Below are positions 52,568 to 61,464 of a DNA stretch of 64,000 nt, one piece after another. Every line of letters begins with the position of its first letter. Within the stretch, counting starts at the first letter, position 1. The notes below the pieces were generated by a model. It worked only from the letters and a program-made list of their open reading frames with translations. It ran no database searches and was not told the origin of the DNA. The stretch comes from Actinospica acidithermotolerans (lineage in GTDB: Bacteria; Actinomycetota; Actinomycetes; Streptomycetales; Catenulisporaceae), in NCBI RefSeq assembly GCF_018139625.1, contig NZ_JAGSOH010000001.1, forward strand, positions 62,001-126,000, read 5' to 3'. Both the position numbers and the translations under genes were made by a program.

Positions 52568-53521
52568 ATGACAACCTGGACCTGGTTCCGGCACCGCTCC
52601 ACCGCCTCTCCACCTCTGGGCGGCGATACGGCGGCCGTCCTGCGCAGCAGTCCTGTGCTGCTGCTTGCCGGGCCTCCAGCGGACGTCATGGTCAACCGGC
52701 TGCTGCGTACGTGGAATCCGCGTGCCCAGGTGGGCGGAGGGGCGGACGGTACGCTGGGCAGCTGCGCCATCGCTGACGGCGTGCGATGGGTCGGGCCGTT
52801 TCGGCTGGGCGCCGTCGGTGCTGCGGAGGCCGGATTGCCGCTCGGGTGGTCGACGGCGTACGCGGCGCAGGCGGAGCGCCGGCGGATGCGTGTGCCGGAT
52901 GGGCTGGCGGCGGCCGAGGTGCGGGAGCGGTATCCGGACGGGATTCCGGTCGGTGCCGAGGCGGTGGCGTGGTCGCTGGTCACGGGGTTGGCGCGGCGGT
53001 TGGACGGCGCCGCGCGGCTTCCAGCGGGGGACCGTCGGCCGCGCAACGCGGGAAGTGTTGTCGCGCAACGGCCTGAGCTGCGGCAGAACACGTACTGCGT
53101 CTACGGGAACCAGGCGCTGCCGTGGTCCGTGCTGTGCTCGCTGCTCGCGCTCAGCCTGCCCGGGCTCGATCTCAACGGCGCGTTGGCGGACAACGACTAC
53201 TGCCTCGATCGGACTGACACATTCGAGGTGCGGGTCGAGCCGTTCCGCGAGGGCGATTTCCTGCCGTACGCACTGCGTCCGCGGGCGACGGAGGGCTGGC
53301 CGTGCACGGTCTACCGCTTCCGCTGCCTGTCGCGGGCGACGAGGACGGGCGCGGCCCACGCTGACCTGCAGCTGCGCGGCGCACCCCACGCCGACCTGCA
53401 GCTTCGTGCGGATGTCCAGCTGCGTGCCGCCGCGTTGGAGCTAGCCGATGTCGTCGGCGGCGCGCTGCTGGACGGGGAGGGATTCCCGGTGATCACCGAG
53501 CTTGCGCGGCAGCGCCGGTAG
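52568..53521 (+). CDS. Unknown protein with short C-terminal DLQLR repeats
   Basis: 317 residues from ATG 52568. A hydrophobic segment near 28-36 (VLLLAGPPADVMV) is not a clear membrane helix. The middle has GWSTAYAAQAERRRMRVPDGL and RQNTYCVYGNQALPWSVLCSLLALSLPGLDL. A tandem repeat lies near the C-terminus (HADLQLRGAP-HADLQLRA-DVQLRA). I recognise no family. Its 3' end overlaps the convergent gene by 29 nt (53493-53521). Coding is supported by length, third-position GC and an AT-rich upstream patch (TATATA at 52523). Confidence 0.55.
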   Translation: MTTWTWFRHRSTASPPLGGDTAAVLRSSPVLLLAGPPADVMVNRLLRTWNPRAQVGGGADGTLGSCAIADGVRWVGPFRLGAVGAAEAGLPLGWSTAYAAQAERRRMRVPDGLAAAEVRERYPDGIPVGAEAVAWSLVTGLARRLDGAARLPAGDRRPRNAGSVVAQRPELRQNTYCVYGNQALPWSVLCSLLALSLPGLDLNGALADNDYCLDRTDTFEVRVEPFREGDFLPYALRPRATEGWPCTVYRFRCLSRATRTGAAHADLQLRGAPHADLQLRADVQLRAAALELADVVGGALLDGEGFPVITELARQRR

Positions 53522-54095
53522 TCGAGACGCCCCCGCAGTCCTCGATCGTGTCGCACTCCACGGCGCCGAGAACGGCTCCGGTCACAACGGTGCCGGTCAC
53601 GACCAGCTTCCCCGGCGCCGCCTGCACGGTCGCGCCGCCGGCGACGCCGCTGAAGTCGATGACCGCCTGGTCGAGCCGCAGCGCGTTGCCCGCGATGACG
53701 TTCACGCGGTCGTGCGTGTTCAGCATCAGAGTGAGCTGCGCGGTACAGCGGGAGTCGGGGCAGCGCTCCGTGAGGTAGAGCGTCTTGCCGATCACGTTGG
53801 TCGAACGCACCGGATCATCGAACACTGTCGAGGTGTCGACTGCGTTCACCGTCACGCCGGTACGGCCGTCCGTCTGGCCGAGTACGGACACCGAGATGTC
53901 GCCGTCGAGGACGACGTCGACCACGTCGATGTTGTTGAAAGTCTGCGAATTCGAGCTCGTGTGCCGGGTGACGTGCAGGACCACGTCGGTCGCGCCGCCG
54001 AAGATCGCCAAAATGATCAGCGTGGATGCGAGAGCGACTGCCGATCGCAGCAGGGCGCCGAACCATATTCGTGCCTTGCCGCTGGATCCGGTCAT
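53493..54095 (-). CDS. Membrane-anchored beta-rich protein (putative adhesin-like)
   Basis: 200 residues. An N-terminal anchor (FGALLRSAVALASTLIILAIFGGA, about 12-35) is followed by an extracytoplasmic domain of short beta strands: NNIDVVDVVLDGDISVSVLGQ, TDGRTGVTVNAVD, GKTLYLTERCPDSRC, and LMLNTHDRVNVIAGNALRLDQ. The strand-turn pattern resembles the putative auto-transporter adhesin or DUF4097-type beta-helices seen in actinobacterial membrane proteins. Cysteines in CPDSRC and CDTIEDC may form disulfides. Upstream lies a short gap, then the convergent tail of another gene. Function unknown. Confidence 0.65.
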   Translation of the reverse strand: MTGSSGKARIWFGALLRSAVALASTLIILAIFGGATDVVLHVTRHTSSNSQTFNNIDVVDVVLDGDISVSVLGQTDGRTGVTVNAVDTSTVFDDPVRSTNVIGKTLYLTERCPDSRCTAQLTLMLNTHDRVNVIAGNALRLDQAVIDFSGVAGGATVQAAPGKLVVTGTVVTGAVLGAVECDTIEDCGGVSTTGAAAQAR

Positions 54096-54157
54096 GAAGA
54101 AGCTGCCCTCCGAGTGGGTATCGGTGGAGGGCAGCCTACTCCAGTTGTGCCAGTCTC

Positions 54158-56335
54158 CTACTTCACCGAACGCAGCAGCAACTGCGAGACATCAACGACC
54201 TCCATCGATTCCGGCACCTCACCCGCCTGCTTACGCGCGGTGATCGAGTCGCCGAGCATCACCAGGCAGTAAGGACAAGCCGTGGAGATGACGTCAGGAT
54301 TCGTGGACAGCGCCTCGTCGACGCGCTCGGTGTTGATGCGCTTGCCGATCCGCTCCTCCATCCACATCCGCGCGCCGCCCGCGCCGCAGCAGAAGCCCTT
54401 CTCCTTGCAGCGGTGCATCTCGGTGTTGCGCAGGCCCGGCACCTTCGCGATGATCTCGCGCGGCGGGGTGTAGACCTTGTTGTGCCGGCCGAGGTAGCAC
54501 GGGTCGTGGTAGGTGATGTTCTGCTCGATCGGGGTGATCGGCGTCAGCCGGCCCTCGTCGACCAGAGTGTCTAGCAACTGCGTGTGGTGGATGACGTCGA
54601 AGTGGCCGCCGACCTGCGGGTACTCGTTCGCGAGCGAGTTGAAGCAGTGGGGGCAGGTGGCGACGATCTTCTTCACGGGCTTGTCCCCGAAGACCTCGTT
54701 GAGCATCTCCACGTTCGCCATCGCCTGCATCTGGAACAGGAATTCGTTGCCCAGCCGACGTGCCGGGTCGCCCGTGCAGGACTCCTCGCCGCCGAGGATC
54801 GCGAACTTGACCCCGGCGATGTGCAGCAGCTCGGCGAACGCCTTCGTGGTCTTCTTCGCCCGGTCCTCCAGGGATCCGGCGCAGCCGACCCAGTACAGGT
54901 ACTCGACCTCGTCGAGGTTCTCGACGTCCTCGCCAAAGACCGGGACCGGGAAGTCCACCTCGGAGATCCAGTCCAGGCGCCTCTTCGCGGGCATGCCCCA
55001 GGGGTTGCCCTTGTTCTCGATGTTCTTGAGCATCGTGCCGGCCTCGGACGGGAACGCCGACTCGATCATCACCTGGTAGCGGCGCATGTCGACGATGTGG
55101 TCCACGTGCTCGATGTCCACCGGGCACTGCTCGACGCACGCGCCGCAGGTGGTGCAGGACCACAGCGCCTCGGCCGCGATCACCGCGTTCTCCTCCGGCG
55201 AGCCGACGAACGGCCGCGCGGCCTCGGCGAGCACGTCGTGCGGGACGCCCTTGAGCATCTCCTCGGTGGCCTTCTCCTCGCCGGCCATGTCCAGGCCGCC
55301 GCCCGCGAGCACGTACGGCGCCTTCGCGTGCGCGTTGTCCCGCAGCGCGAGCACCACCAGCTTCGGGCTCAGCGGCTTGCCGGTGTTCCACGCCGGGCAC
55401 TGGTCCTGGCAGCGGCCGCACTCGGTGCACGTGGAGAAGTCCAGCAGGCCCTTCCAGCTGAAGTCCTCGACCTTCCCGACGCCGAAGACCGCGTCCTCGT
55501 CCGGGTCCTCGAAGTCGATCGGCACGCCGTTCGAGAGCATCGGGTTCAGCGCGCCGAGCGCGGTGGTGCCGTCTTCCTTCTTCTTGAACCAGATGTTGAA
55601 GAAGGCGAGGAAGCGGTGCCAGGCGACGCCCATGTTGGAGTTCAGCGAGATGGTGATCATCCAGGTGAAGGAGATCACGATCTTGAGTGCGGCGACGGCC
55701 CAGATCACGTTCTGCAGCGTGTCGACGGAGGCGTTCTTGAACAGCGCCTGGGCGATCGGTGCGGAGAAGAAGTACTCCATCGAGAACTTCGAGCCGTTCT
55801 CCAGCGCCGCCTCGGCTCCGCGCAGCGTCAGGATGCACAGCATCACGCCGAGGATCACGTACTCGACGAAGTACGCCTGCCACATCACCGAGCCGAAGAA
55901 CCGCGACTTGCGGCCCTTCTTCGAGGGCAGGTTCCTCAGCCGCACGCCCATCAGGAACACGATCGCCAGCAGGCCCGCGACGGTGAAAAACTCGCTGACG
56001 AACTGGTACGGCCACCAGTGCCCGATCACCGGGAGCTGGAAGGTCGGCGAGAACAGCTGGCCGAACGCCGTCACCAGCGTCAGGAACAGCAGTCCGAACG
56101 ACACCATGACCAGCCAGTGCGCGGCGCCGATCGAGCGCTTGCCCTTGCGCGCCAGCCGGGTGTGCGCACCGAACTCGATCACGAGGTTCCTGGTGCGCGC
56201 CCACGGGTTGCCGGTGCGCCCGGGCGCGGGCTGGCCCATCGTGATCGTCCGGTACATGCGGACGAGCACCTGGCCGAAGAGGGCGATGCCCACCGCGGCG
56301 ATGCCCAGCGAGACGATGATCGCGGCGATCTGCAT
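54158..56335 (-). CDS. Membrane-bound Fe-S oxidoreductase (HdrD/GlpC-like)
   Basis: 725 residues. The N-terminal 250 residues carry several membrane helices like the gamma subunit of nitrate reductase or HdrE, with His residues suited to heme b. Two 4Fe-4S motifs follow: CTECGRCQDQCP (303-313) and CTTCGACVEQCP (394-405). The C-terminal half has two CCG domains (CPHCFNSL near 600; FCCGAGGARMW near 645; CPYC), the heterodisulfide-reductase/GlpC type that binds noncubane clusters. It likely passes electrons between the quinone pool and a cytosolic donor or disulfide. Such fusions are common in actinobacteria, but the partner is not known. The ATG at 56335 opens a typical membrane helix. Confidence 0.85.
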   Translation of the reverse strand: MQIAAIIVSLGIAAVGIALFGQVLVRMYRTITMGQPAPGRTGNPWARTRNLVIEFGAHTRLARKGKRSIGAAHWLVMVSFGLLFLTLVTAFGQLFSPTFQLPVIGHWWPYQFVSEFFTVAGLLAIVFLMGVRLRNLPSKKGRKSRFFGSVMWQAYFVEYVILGVMLCILTLRGAEAALENGSKFSMEYFFSAPIAQALFKNASVDTLQNVIWAVAALKIVISFTWMITISLNSNMGVAWHRFLAFFNIWFKKKEDGTTALGALNPMLSNGVPIDFEDPDEDAVFGVGKVEDFSWKGLLDFSTCTECGRCQDQCPAWNTGKPLSPKLVVLALRDNAHAKAPYVLAGGGLDMAGEEKATEEMLKGVPHDVLAEAARPFVGSPEENAVIAAEALWSCTTCGACVEQCPVDIEHVDHIVDMRRYQVMIESAFPSEAGTMLKNIENKGNPWGMPAKRRLDWISEVDFPVPVFGEDVENLDEVEYLYWVGCAGSLEDRAKKTTKAFAELLHIAGVKFAILGGEESCTGDPARRLGNEFLFQMQAMANVEMLNEVFGDKPVKKIVATCPHCFNSLANEYPQVGGHFDVIHHTQLLDTLVDEGRLTPITPIEQNITYHDPCYLGRHNKVYTPPREIIAKVPGLRNTEMHRCKEKGFCCGAGGARMWMEERIGKRINTERVDEALSTNPDVISTACPYCLVMLGDSITARKQAGEVPESMEVVDVSQLLLRSVK

Positions 56336-56471
56336 TTCGGTGCGGACTCCTTCGGGGACAGGTCTGCCCGGAGGCAGGTCTGCGTCGACGTCCGCAGTCT
56401 ACTCACGAGTAACTTATTTGGCGACCATGGACTGAACGCTCATTCAGTCTGACTTATCGGACAGAATAGGA

Positions 56472-56531
56472 CACCTCGCCACGCGGTGCCCTGGTCCGAA
56501 CCGGTAGCCAGGGGCGATGCGGGGCGAGGTG
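56472..56531 (-). terminator. Nested hairpin after the secreted gene at 56607
   Basis: CACCTCGCC (56472-56480) pairs with GGCGAGGTG (56523-56531), and inside CCCTGG (56489-56494) pairs with CCAGGG (56508-56513). It lies about 75 nt beyond the stop of the leftward secreted gene and before the Fe-S gene. Confidence 0.55.
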
Positions 56532-56606
56532 TGACTAATGCCACTCGTGAGAGCGGCTGATATTCAGTTGTTCGAGCGGTCGCCGCCAGGTCGGCGGCGA
56601 GGATGC

Positions 56607-58316
56607 TCAGTTGCTCGGGAAGAAACCGAAGGCGTCGAGGACGACCTGCGCGGTGCCCGTGCCGCCGATGTACATGCCGAGGTCGTAGGAGTCGAAGTTC
56701 TTGTCCAGGACCGTGCCGGCGGAGACGACGGCGGTGTTCGGGATCGTCTGGCCCTTCACCCAGTTCAGCGTCGAGGTGCCCGGCAGGGCGGTCGCGCTGC
56801 TGTTGTACGGGTAGAGCTCGAGGTATCCGGCGCCGGTCGTGCTGGTGACCGTCGCGTTCAGCACGAACGCGGTCTCGCCCGTGTCGTAGGTGATCGGGAA
56901 GGGCACCGTCTTGCCGGCCGAGAGCGGGCCGTCGAAGACGCCGTTGCCCTTCACCCGCGAGTCGTAGAGCCGCGTGGGCTCGTACAGCGGGACGTAGGTG
57001 CTGCCGCCGTCGGCCGAGGGCAGGTAGTACCCGGACACGTCGGCGATCAGGTCGACGGTGCCGCCGCTGCTGTTGTACAGGGACAGCTCGCCGGTGCCGG
57101 TGCCCGAGGTGCCGAGCGGCACGATCGCGCTGTTCGCGACGGTCTGGCCGATGGCGTAGTTCACGTTGGACGTCGACGTCGGCGTGCCGTTGCCGGCGTA
57201 CGCCGTGATGTTGCCGTTGTGCGTGCCGTTGGTGACGGTGATGTTCAGCTGGACGGCCGTCGCGGTGCTGGGCACGGTGCCGTCGCCGGCGACCTTCAGA
57301 GTCACCGTGCCATCGGAGGCGACCTTCGCGACCTTGCCGGTGCCGGTTCCCTTGCGGGTGTCCAGGATCCGCTTCGGGGTGACCGGCTTGTAGGTCGACG
57401 CCGCCGAGGTCGTGTAGTAGCCCTCGACGTCCGCGACCATCTGCGTCACGCCCGAGGAGTTGTTGTAGAGGTCGACCACGCCGTCCGCGCCGACCGGCAC
57501 GACGACCAGGTTGGCGACCGTCTGGCCCTTGCCGAAGTTCAGGTTCGAGGTGGACGGCGCGGTGAGCGAGTAGCCGTCGGCGTCCTCGTCGTTGTACGCC
57601 GTGACCACGCCGCTGGCGGTCGGCTGGGTCGCGGTGACGTTGAGCACGACGGCGGTGATCCCGGCCGGGACCGTGTTGCCGGAGGTGCCCGCGCCGGTGA
57701 CCTGGAGCTTCACCGTACCGTGCGCGGCGACCGCGCCCTTGGTCGCGCCGGTGCCGATCCGGGTGTCCAGGATCCGGACCGGACCGTACGGCGTGTACTC
57801 GGAAGCGGTCTGCACGAGGACGCTGTTCGTCGCGGTGTCGCCGCCCGAGCCGTCGTCCAGGGTGGCCGTGATGGTGTACGTGCCGACGGCGGAGTACGTG
57901 TAGGGCTCCTCCAGGCTCGTGGTGCCCTGGGCGACCGTGTAGGTCTTCGGCGTGCTGCCGTCGCCCCAGTTGACCGTCAGCGTCGCGCTTCCACTGTTCA
58001 GGCCGGAGATCCCGGCCACGAGCTCCATGCCGTAGGCACTCGTCTGAACGGCGCCGATGGCGATCGTCAGGTCCGGGTTCGTCGTCGCGGCCGTCGTGTT
58101 GGCCTTGATACCGCTGGACGACACGGCGTGCCGGGAGTAGACCGACTTGCTGGCGGGGCTGCTGAAGTTCAGGGCCCCGTTCTTGGATGCCGCCGAGCCG
58201 AAGACGCTCGAGGCGGCGGAGTGCGGCGTCGTGGACGCCGCGGCGAAGCTGGGCGCGAGGGCGATTCCGAAGGAACCGGCCAAGGCCAGCGGTACCAGAA
58301 TTCTGCGGTGCTGCAC
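56607..58316 (-). CDS. Secreted PKD protein with three DTR...GYF modules, no beta-helix
   Basis: 569 residues from GTG 58316. This start has GGGGAGGG upstream and aligns with the next paralogue (VQHRRILVPLALAGSFG against MRHRRLAAPMALVGSLG); the frame to 58385 is not translated. Signal peptide ends near AAA. A short linker and one PKD domain (VNWGDGSTP, YTYSAVGTYTI; about 110-170) precede three modules starting RILDTRIG, RILDTRKG and RLYDSRVK and ending DV.GYY or DAFGFF. It lacks the beta-helix of its relatives, so the modules can exist without it. Likely extracellular; ligand unknown. Confidence 0.85.
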   Translation of the reverse strand: MQHRRILVPLALAGSFGIALAPSFAAASTTPHSAASSVFGSAASKNGALNFSSPASKSVYSRHAVSSSGIKANTTAATTNPDLTIAIGAVQTSAYGMELVAGISGLNSGSATLTVNWGDGSTPKTYTVAQGTTSLEEPYTYSAVGTYTITATLDDGSGGDTATNSVLVQTASEYTPYGPVRILDTRIGTGATKGAVAAHGTVKLQVTGAGTSGNTVPAGITAVVLNVTATQPTASGVVTAYNDEDADGYSLTAPSTSNLNFGKGQTVANLVVVPVGADGVVDLYNNSSGVTQMVADVEGYYTTSAASTYKPVTPKRILDTRKGTGTGKVAKVASDGTVTLKVAGDGTVPSTATAVQLNITVTNGTHNGNITAYAGNGTPTSTSNVNYAIGQTVANSAIVPLGTSGTGTGELSLYNSSGGTVDLIADVSGYYLPSADGGSTYVPLYEPTRLYDSRVKGNGVFDGPLSAGKTVPFPITYDTGETAFVLNATVTSTTGAGYLELYPYNSSATALPGTSTLNWVKGQTIPNTAVVSAGTVLDKNFDSYDLGMYIGGTGTAQVVLDAFGFFPSN

Positions 58317-58487
58317 CGCGTCCCTCCCCAGGGAACGGTCCTGCGCGACAGAAGCACAGGACAAGGAAACCAAGCAACTGACCATATCGCTCTTGAGCTC
58401 CCCTCACCACGAACTCATGTCACAGTTCCTCGACAGCCAGAGAACATATCGGCGCAGGTAAGACGCATGATTTCTCATGAATGCGAA

Positions 58488-58517
58488 GGGCGCCCGACCC
58501 CGAGGGGTCGAGCGCCC
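58488..58517 (-). terminator. Terminator of the secreted gene at 58543
   Basis: GGGCGC-C-CGACCC pairs with GGGTCG-A-GCGCCC (58488-58517, one mismatch), loop CGAG. On the minus strand it follows the stop at 58543 and is succeeded by TTCGCATT. Confidence 0.65.
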
Positions 58518-58542
58518 GGTGTTCACGGGTGGCGCGGCGGCG

Positions 58543-61335
58543 TCACTGGCTCTCGAAGACTCCGAAGAGGTCGAGGATCAGCTGGGCGGTGCCGTTGCCG
58601 CCGAGGTAGATGCCGAGGTCGTACGCGCCGAGCGAGGTGTCCTCGACCGTGCCGGGAGAGGCGAACGCCAGGTTCGGCACCGTCTCGCCCTTGAGGTAGT
58701 TGAGGTTCGACCCCGTCGGCAGCGCGGTCGGCTTGTTCGGGTTGTACGGGTACAGCGCCAGCACGCCGTTGCCGGTCGTCTGTGTCACCGTCGCGTTGAA
58801 GACGAACGCGGTCTCGGTGGCGACGTCGGTCAGACCGAGGTAGTACGCGAAGTCCGTGTACAGCGGGACGCTGCCCGTGCGGGTGTCGAGCAAGCGCTGC
58901 GGGCTGTCGAGCGGGAGGTACGCGGCCGCCTTGGTCGACGTCGTGGTGGAGCTGTAGTAGCCGTCCACGTCGGCGATCAGGTCGACCGGGCCGGCGCTGG
59001 TGTTGTGGAAGGTGACCTTGCCGCTGGACTGCAGCGGGACCACGGACATGTTCGCCACGGTCTCGCCTGCCGCGTAGTTGACGTTCGAGGCGGTCGGCAT
59101 CGACTCGTCCGCGGGGTACGCGGTGATGTCGCCGATGTGCGTCGAGTTCACCACGGTCAGGTTCATCGCGACCGCGGTCACGCCGCTGGACGGGATCGTG
59201 CCGCCGTCGGAGCCGGCGACGCTCAGCGTGATGCTGCCGTTCGCCGGGATCTTCGCGACCTTGCCGGTGCCGATTCCCTTGCGGGTGTCGAGGATCCGGG
59301 CCGGGGTCACCGACACGTACTTGCTCGTGTTGGCGGTGGTGAAGTAGCCGGCGACGTCCGCCACGAGGTGCGTGGTGGCGGCCGCCTTCGCCGAGGAGTA
59401 GTAGAAGTCGACGACGCCGTTCGCGCCGACCGGGACGACCACCAGGTTCGGCACGGTCTGCCCGGCGCCGAAGTTGAGGTTCGAGGTGCTCGGCAGGCTC
59501 TCCGCCGCGCCGGAGGAATCCTCGTCGCCGTAGACCGAGACGTAACCGCTGCCGGTCGAGTCGGTCGAGGTCACGTTGAGCACGACGGCCGTGATGCCGC
59601 TCGGGATCGTGTTGCCGCTGGTTCCGGCACCGGTCACCTGGAGCTTGAGCGTGTGCTTGTTCGCCAGCGGGGCGGCGGACGAGGTGCCCTTGCCGATCCG
59701 GGTGTCCAGCAGGCGGGTCGGGCCGTACGCGGTGAACTCGGAGCCCGCGGTCTCGGCGCCGGTGATCGAGTTGGTGGCGATGTCGCCCTCGCCGTCGCTC
59801 ACCGTCACGGAGATCGTGTAGGTACCGAGCTTGGAGTAGACGTGCGTCTCCGTCGGCGCGGTCTCGTTGTCGACGGTGGTCGTCTGGCTGTCACCCCAGT
59901 TGATGGTGACCGAGAGATCGCCGGTGCTGGACGTGTAGTTGCTGACCGTGGTGTCCAGTTCGACGCCGAACGCGGAGATGTCGCCGCCGGACAGCGAGAC
60001 GCCGAGGTTCGGGTTCGGGGTCGCGATCTGGATGGCGCCGCGCGACTTGTAGCCGGAGTCGCCGTAGAAGTCCGTGGTCAGCTCGCCGGGAGCACTCAGG
60101 TTCGCCGAGTTGGCCGCCGGCGACGAGGACGAGGGCGCGGCCTGGATGTTCGCCGACTCGTTGTCGCGGATGTACACGCCGCCGAACGTCGTCGTGTCGT
60201 TCGTGTCATGCGTGCCCTGATTCGTCGCGGACTGGAAGCTCGCGACCGTGGAGTAGGTCGCCCCGCCCCAGGAATACGGTGCCGTGGCGGCGTCGGTGCT
60301 CGTGACGTCGAAGTCGTTGTAGTCGCTCACGGTCGACGCCGTCGACCCTGCGGCGACGGTGATGTCCGGCGACCAGGTCGAGCAGGTCGAAGGGTAGCCG
60401 CCCATCGCGTAGTCGAAGGACGCGTTGGTGTCCTCGAGCACGTTGTTATAGAGGTAGACGGCGGTCGACGAGCCCTCGACGTCGATGCCCGAGGCGCAGC
60501 CGCGCTGGATCGTGTTGCCGGTCACGTCGAGTCCGGCGACGCCGGTCGCGATGATGCTGGAGTCCGCTATCAGGTCGCTGGCCAGCGTCACGTTCTGCGC
60601 GCCGGAAGCGATTCGGACTGCGGCGTAATTCGCGCTCCAGCCGCCGGTGTCCACGTACGTCCGGCTGACCGTGACGTCATCGGAGGTGCCGTCGATCGTC
60701 ACGCCGTCGTGGTTGCCGTAGGCGTATCCGCCCAGATAGTCGGAGTCGAGCGTGATGTTCGAGGAGTTCTCGATCGCCACGTCCGCCGAGTTCTGGGACG
60801 CGAGCATCATGTTCTTGATCGTCACGTTCGTGACGCCGTCGAGCGTGATCGCCGCCCCGGTCGTGTGCGCCAGCCAGGACTGCGTGCTGGTGCCCACGAT
60901 GGTGAGGTCCGACGTGGTGATCGTCACCGGCGACTCCGAGAAGTACCCGACTGAGCCCTCGACGTCGATCGTGTCACCGGGCGAAGCGGCGTTGACCGCG
61001 TCCTGCAGAGCGCAGTACGGGTTCGCCGACGTTCCGGTGCCGGTGTCGGTGGAGCACGAGAAATCGCCGGTCGTCGCGTAGATCGTGGTGCCGGTCGAAG
61101 TCGCCGATGTGGCTTGGGCCGTGGCGGCCTTCTGCACACGGACGGACTTCTTCGCGGGCGAGCTGAAGGTCTTGAGCCCGGCCGCGTTCTCGGCCGCGGT
61201 CGAAGCGGAGTGAGTGGTCGTGAGGTGTGATCCGGTCGTCTGGGCCGGAGTCGCCGCCTGCGCGAGGGCAGGCGTGAATGCGATACCCAAGCTGCCCACC
61301 AAGGCCATGGGTGCCGCGAGTCGGCGGTGTCGCAC
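58543..61335 (-). CDS. Secreted beta-helix/PKD protein with three DTR...GYF modules
   Basis: 930 residues from GTG 61335 with GGGGAGGA upstream. Signal peptide MRHRRLAAPMALVGSLGIAF ends near AQA. After a Ser/Thr/Ala-rich linker comes a beta-helix (about 85-430) with the family signature CSTDTGTGTSANPYCALQDAV and many I-x-N turns (VTIKNMMLASQNSADVAIE). Then follow a PKD domain (INWGDSQTT, HVYSKLGTYTI) and three modules starting RLLDTRIG, RILDTRKG, RLLDTRTG. Its upstream sequence to the start is almost the same as that of the gene at 58316, indicating duplication. Extracellular, function unknown; the beta-helix could bind or cut a polysaccharide. Confidence 0.86.
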   Translation of the reverse strand: MRHRRLAAPMALVGSLGIAFTPALAQAATPAQTTGSHLTTTHSASTAAENAAGLKTFSSPAKKSVRVQKAATAQATSATSTGTTIYATTGDFSCSTDTGTGTSANPYCALQDAVNAASPGDTIDVEGSVGYFSESPVTITTSDLTIVGTSTQSWLAHTTGAAITLDGVTNVTIKNMMLASQNSADVAIENSSNITLDSDYLGGYAYGNHDGVTIDGTSDDVTVSRTYVDTGGWSANYAAVRIASGAQNVTLASDLIADSSIIATGVAGLDVTGNTIQRGCASGIDVEGSSTAVYLYNNVLEDTNASFDYAMGGYPSTCSTWSPDITVAAGSTASTVSDYNDFDVTSTDAATAPYSWGGATYSTVASFQSATNQGTHDTNDTTTFGGVYIRDNESANIQAAPSSSSPAANSANLSAPGELTTDFYGDSGYKSRGAIQIATPNPNLGVSLSGGDISAFGVELDTTVSNYTSSTGDLSVTINWGDSQTTTVDNETAPTETHVYSKLGTYTISVTVSDGEGDIATNSITGAETAGSEFTAYGPTRLLDTRIGKGTSSAAPLANKHTLKLQVTGAGTSGNTIPSGITAVVLNVTSTDSTGSGYVSVYGDEDSSGAAESLPSTSNLNFGAGQTVPNLVVVPVGANGVVDFYYSSAKAAATTHLVADVAGYFTTANTSKYVSVTPARILDTRKGIGTGKVAKIPANGSITLSVAGSDGGTIPSSGVTAVAMNLTVVNSTHIGDITAYPADESMPTASNVNYAAGETVANMSVVPLQSSGKVTFHNTSAGPVDLIADVDGYYSSTTTSTKAAAYLPLDSPQRLLDTRTGSVPLYTDFAYYLGLTDVATETAFVFNATVTQTTGNGVLALYPYNPNKPTALPTGSNLNYLKGETVPNLAFASPGTVEDTSLGAYDLGIYLGGNGTAQLILDLFGVFESQ

Positions 61336-61464
61336 CGCGTCCTCCCCTATGTGAACCCGCGCTCAGAGAGCGCTGAGCAACGTTGCAAGAAGGCGGACTC
61401 TACCGCTTGTGACAACGCCTCACAACGCTCTGGCGTCACGGTTCCACCACAGACGGGGGGCTTA

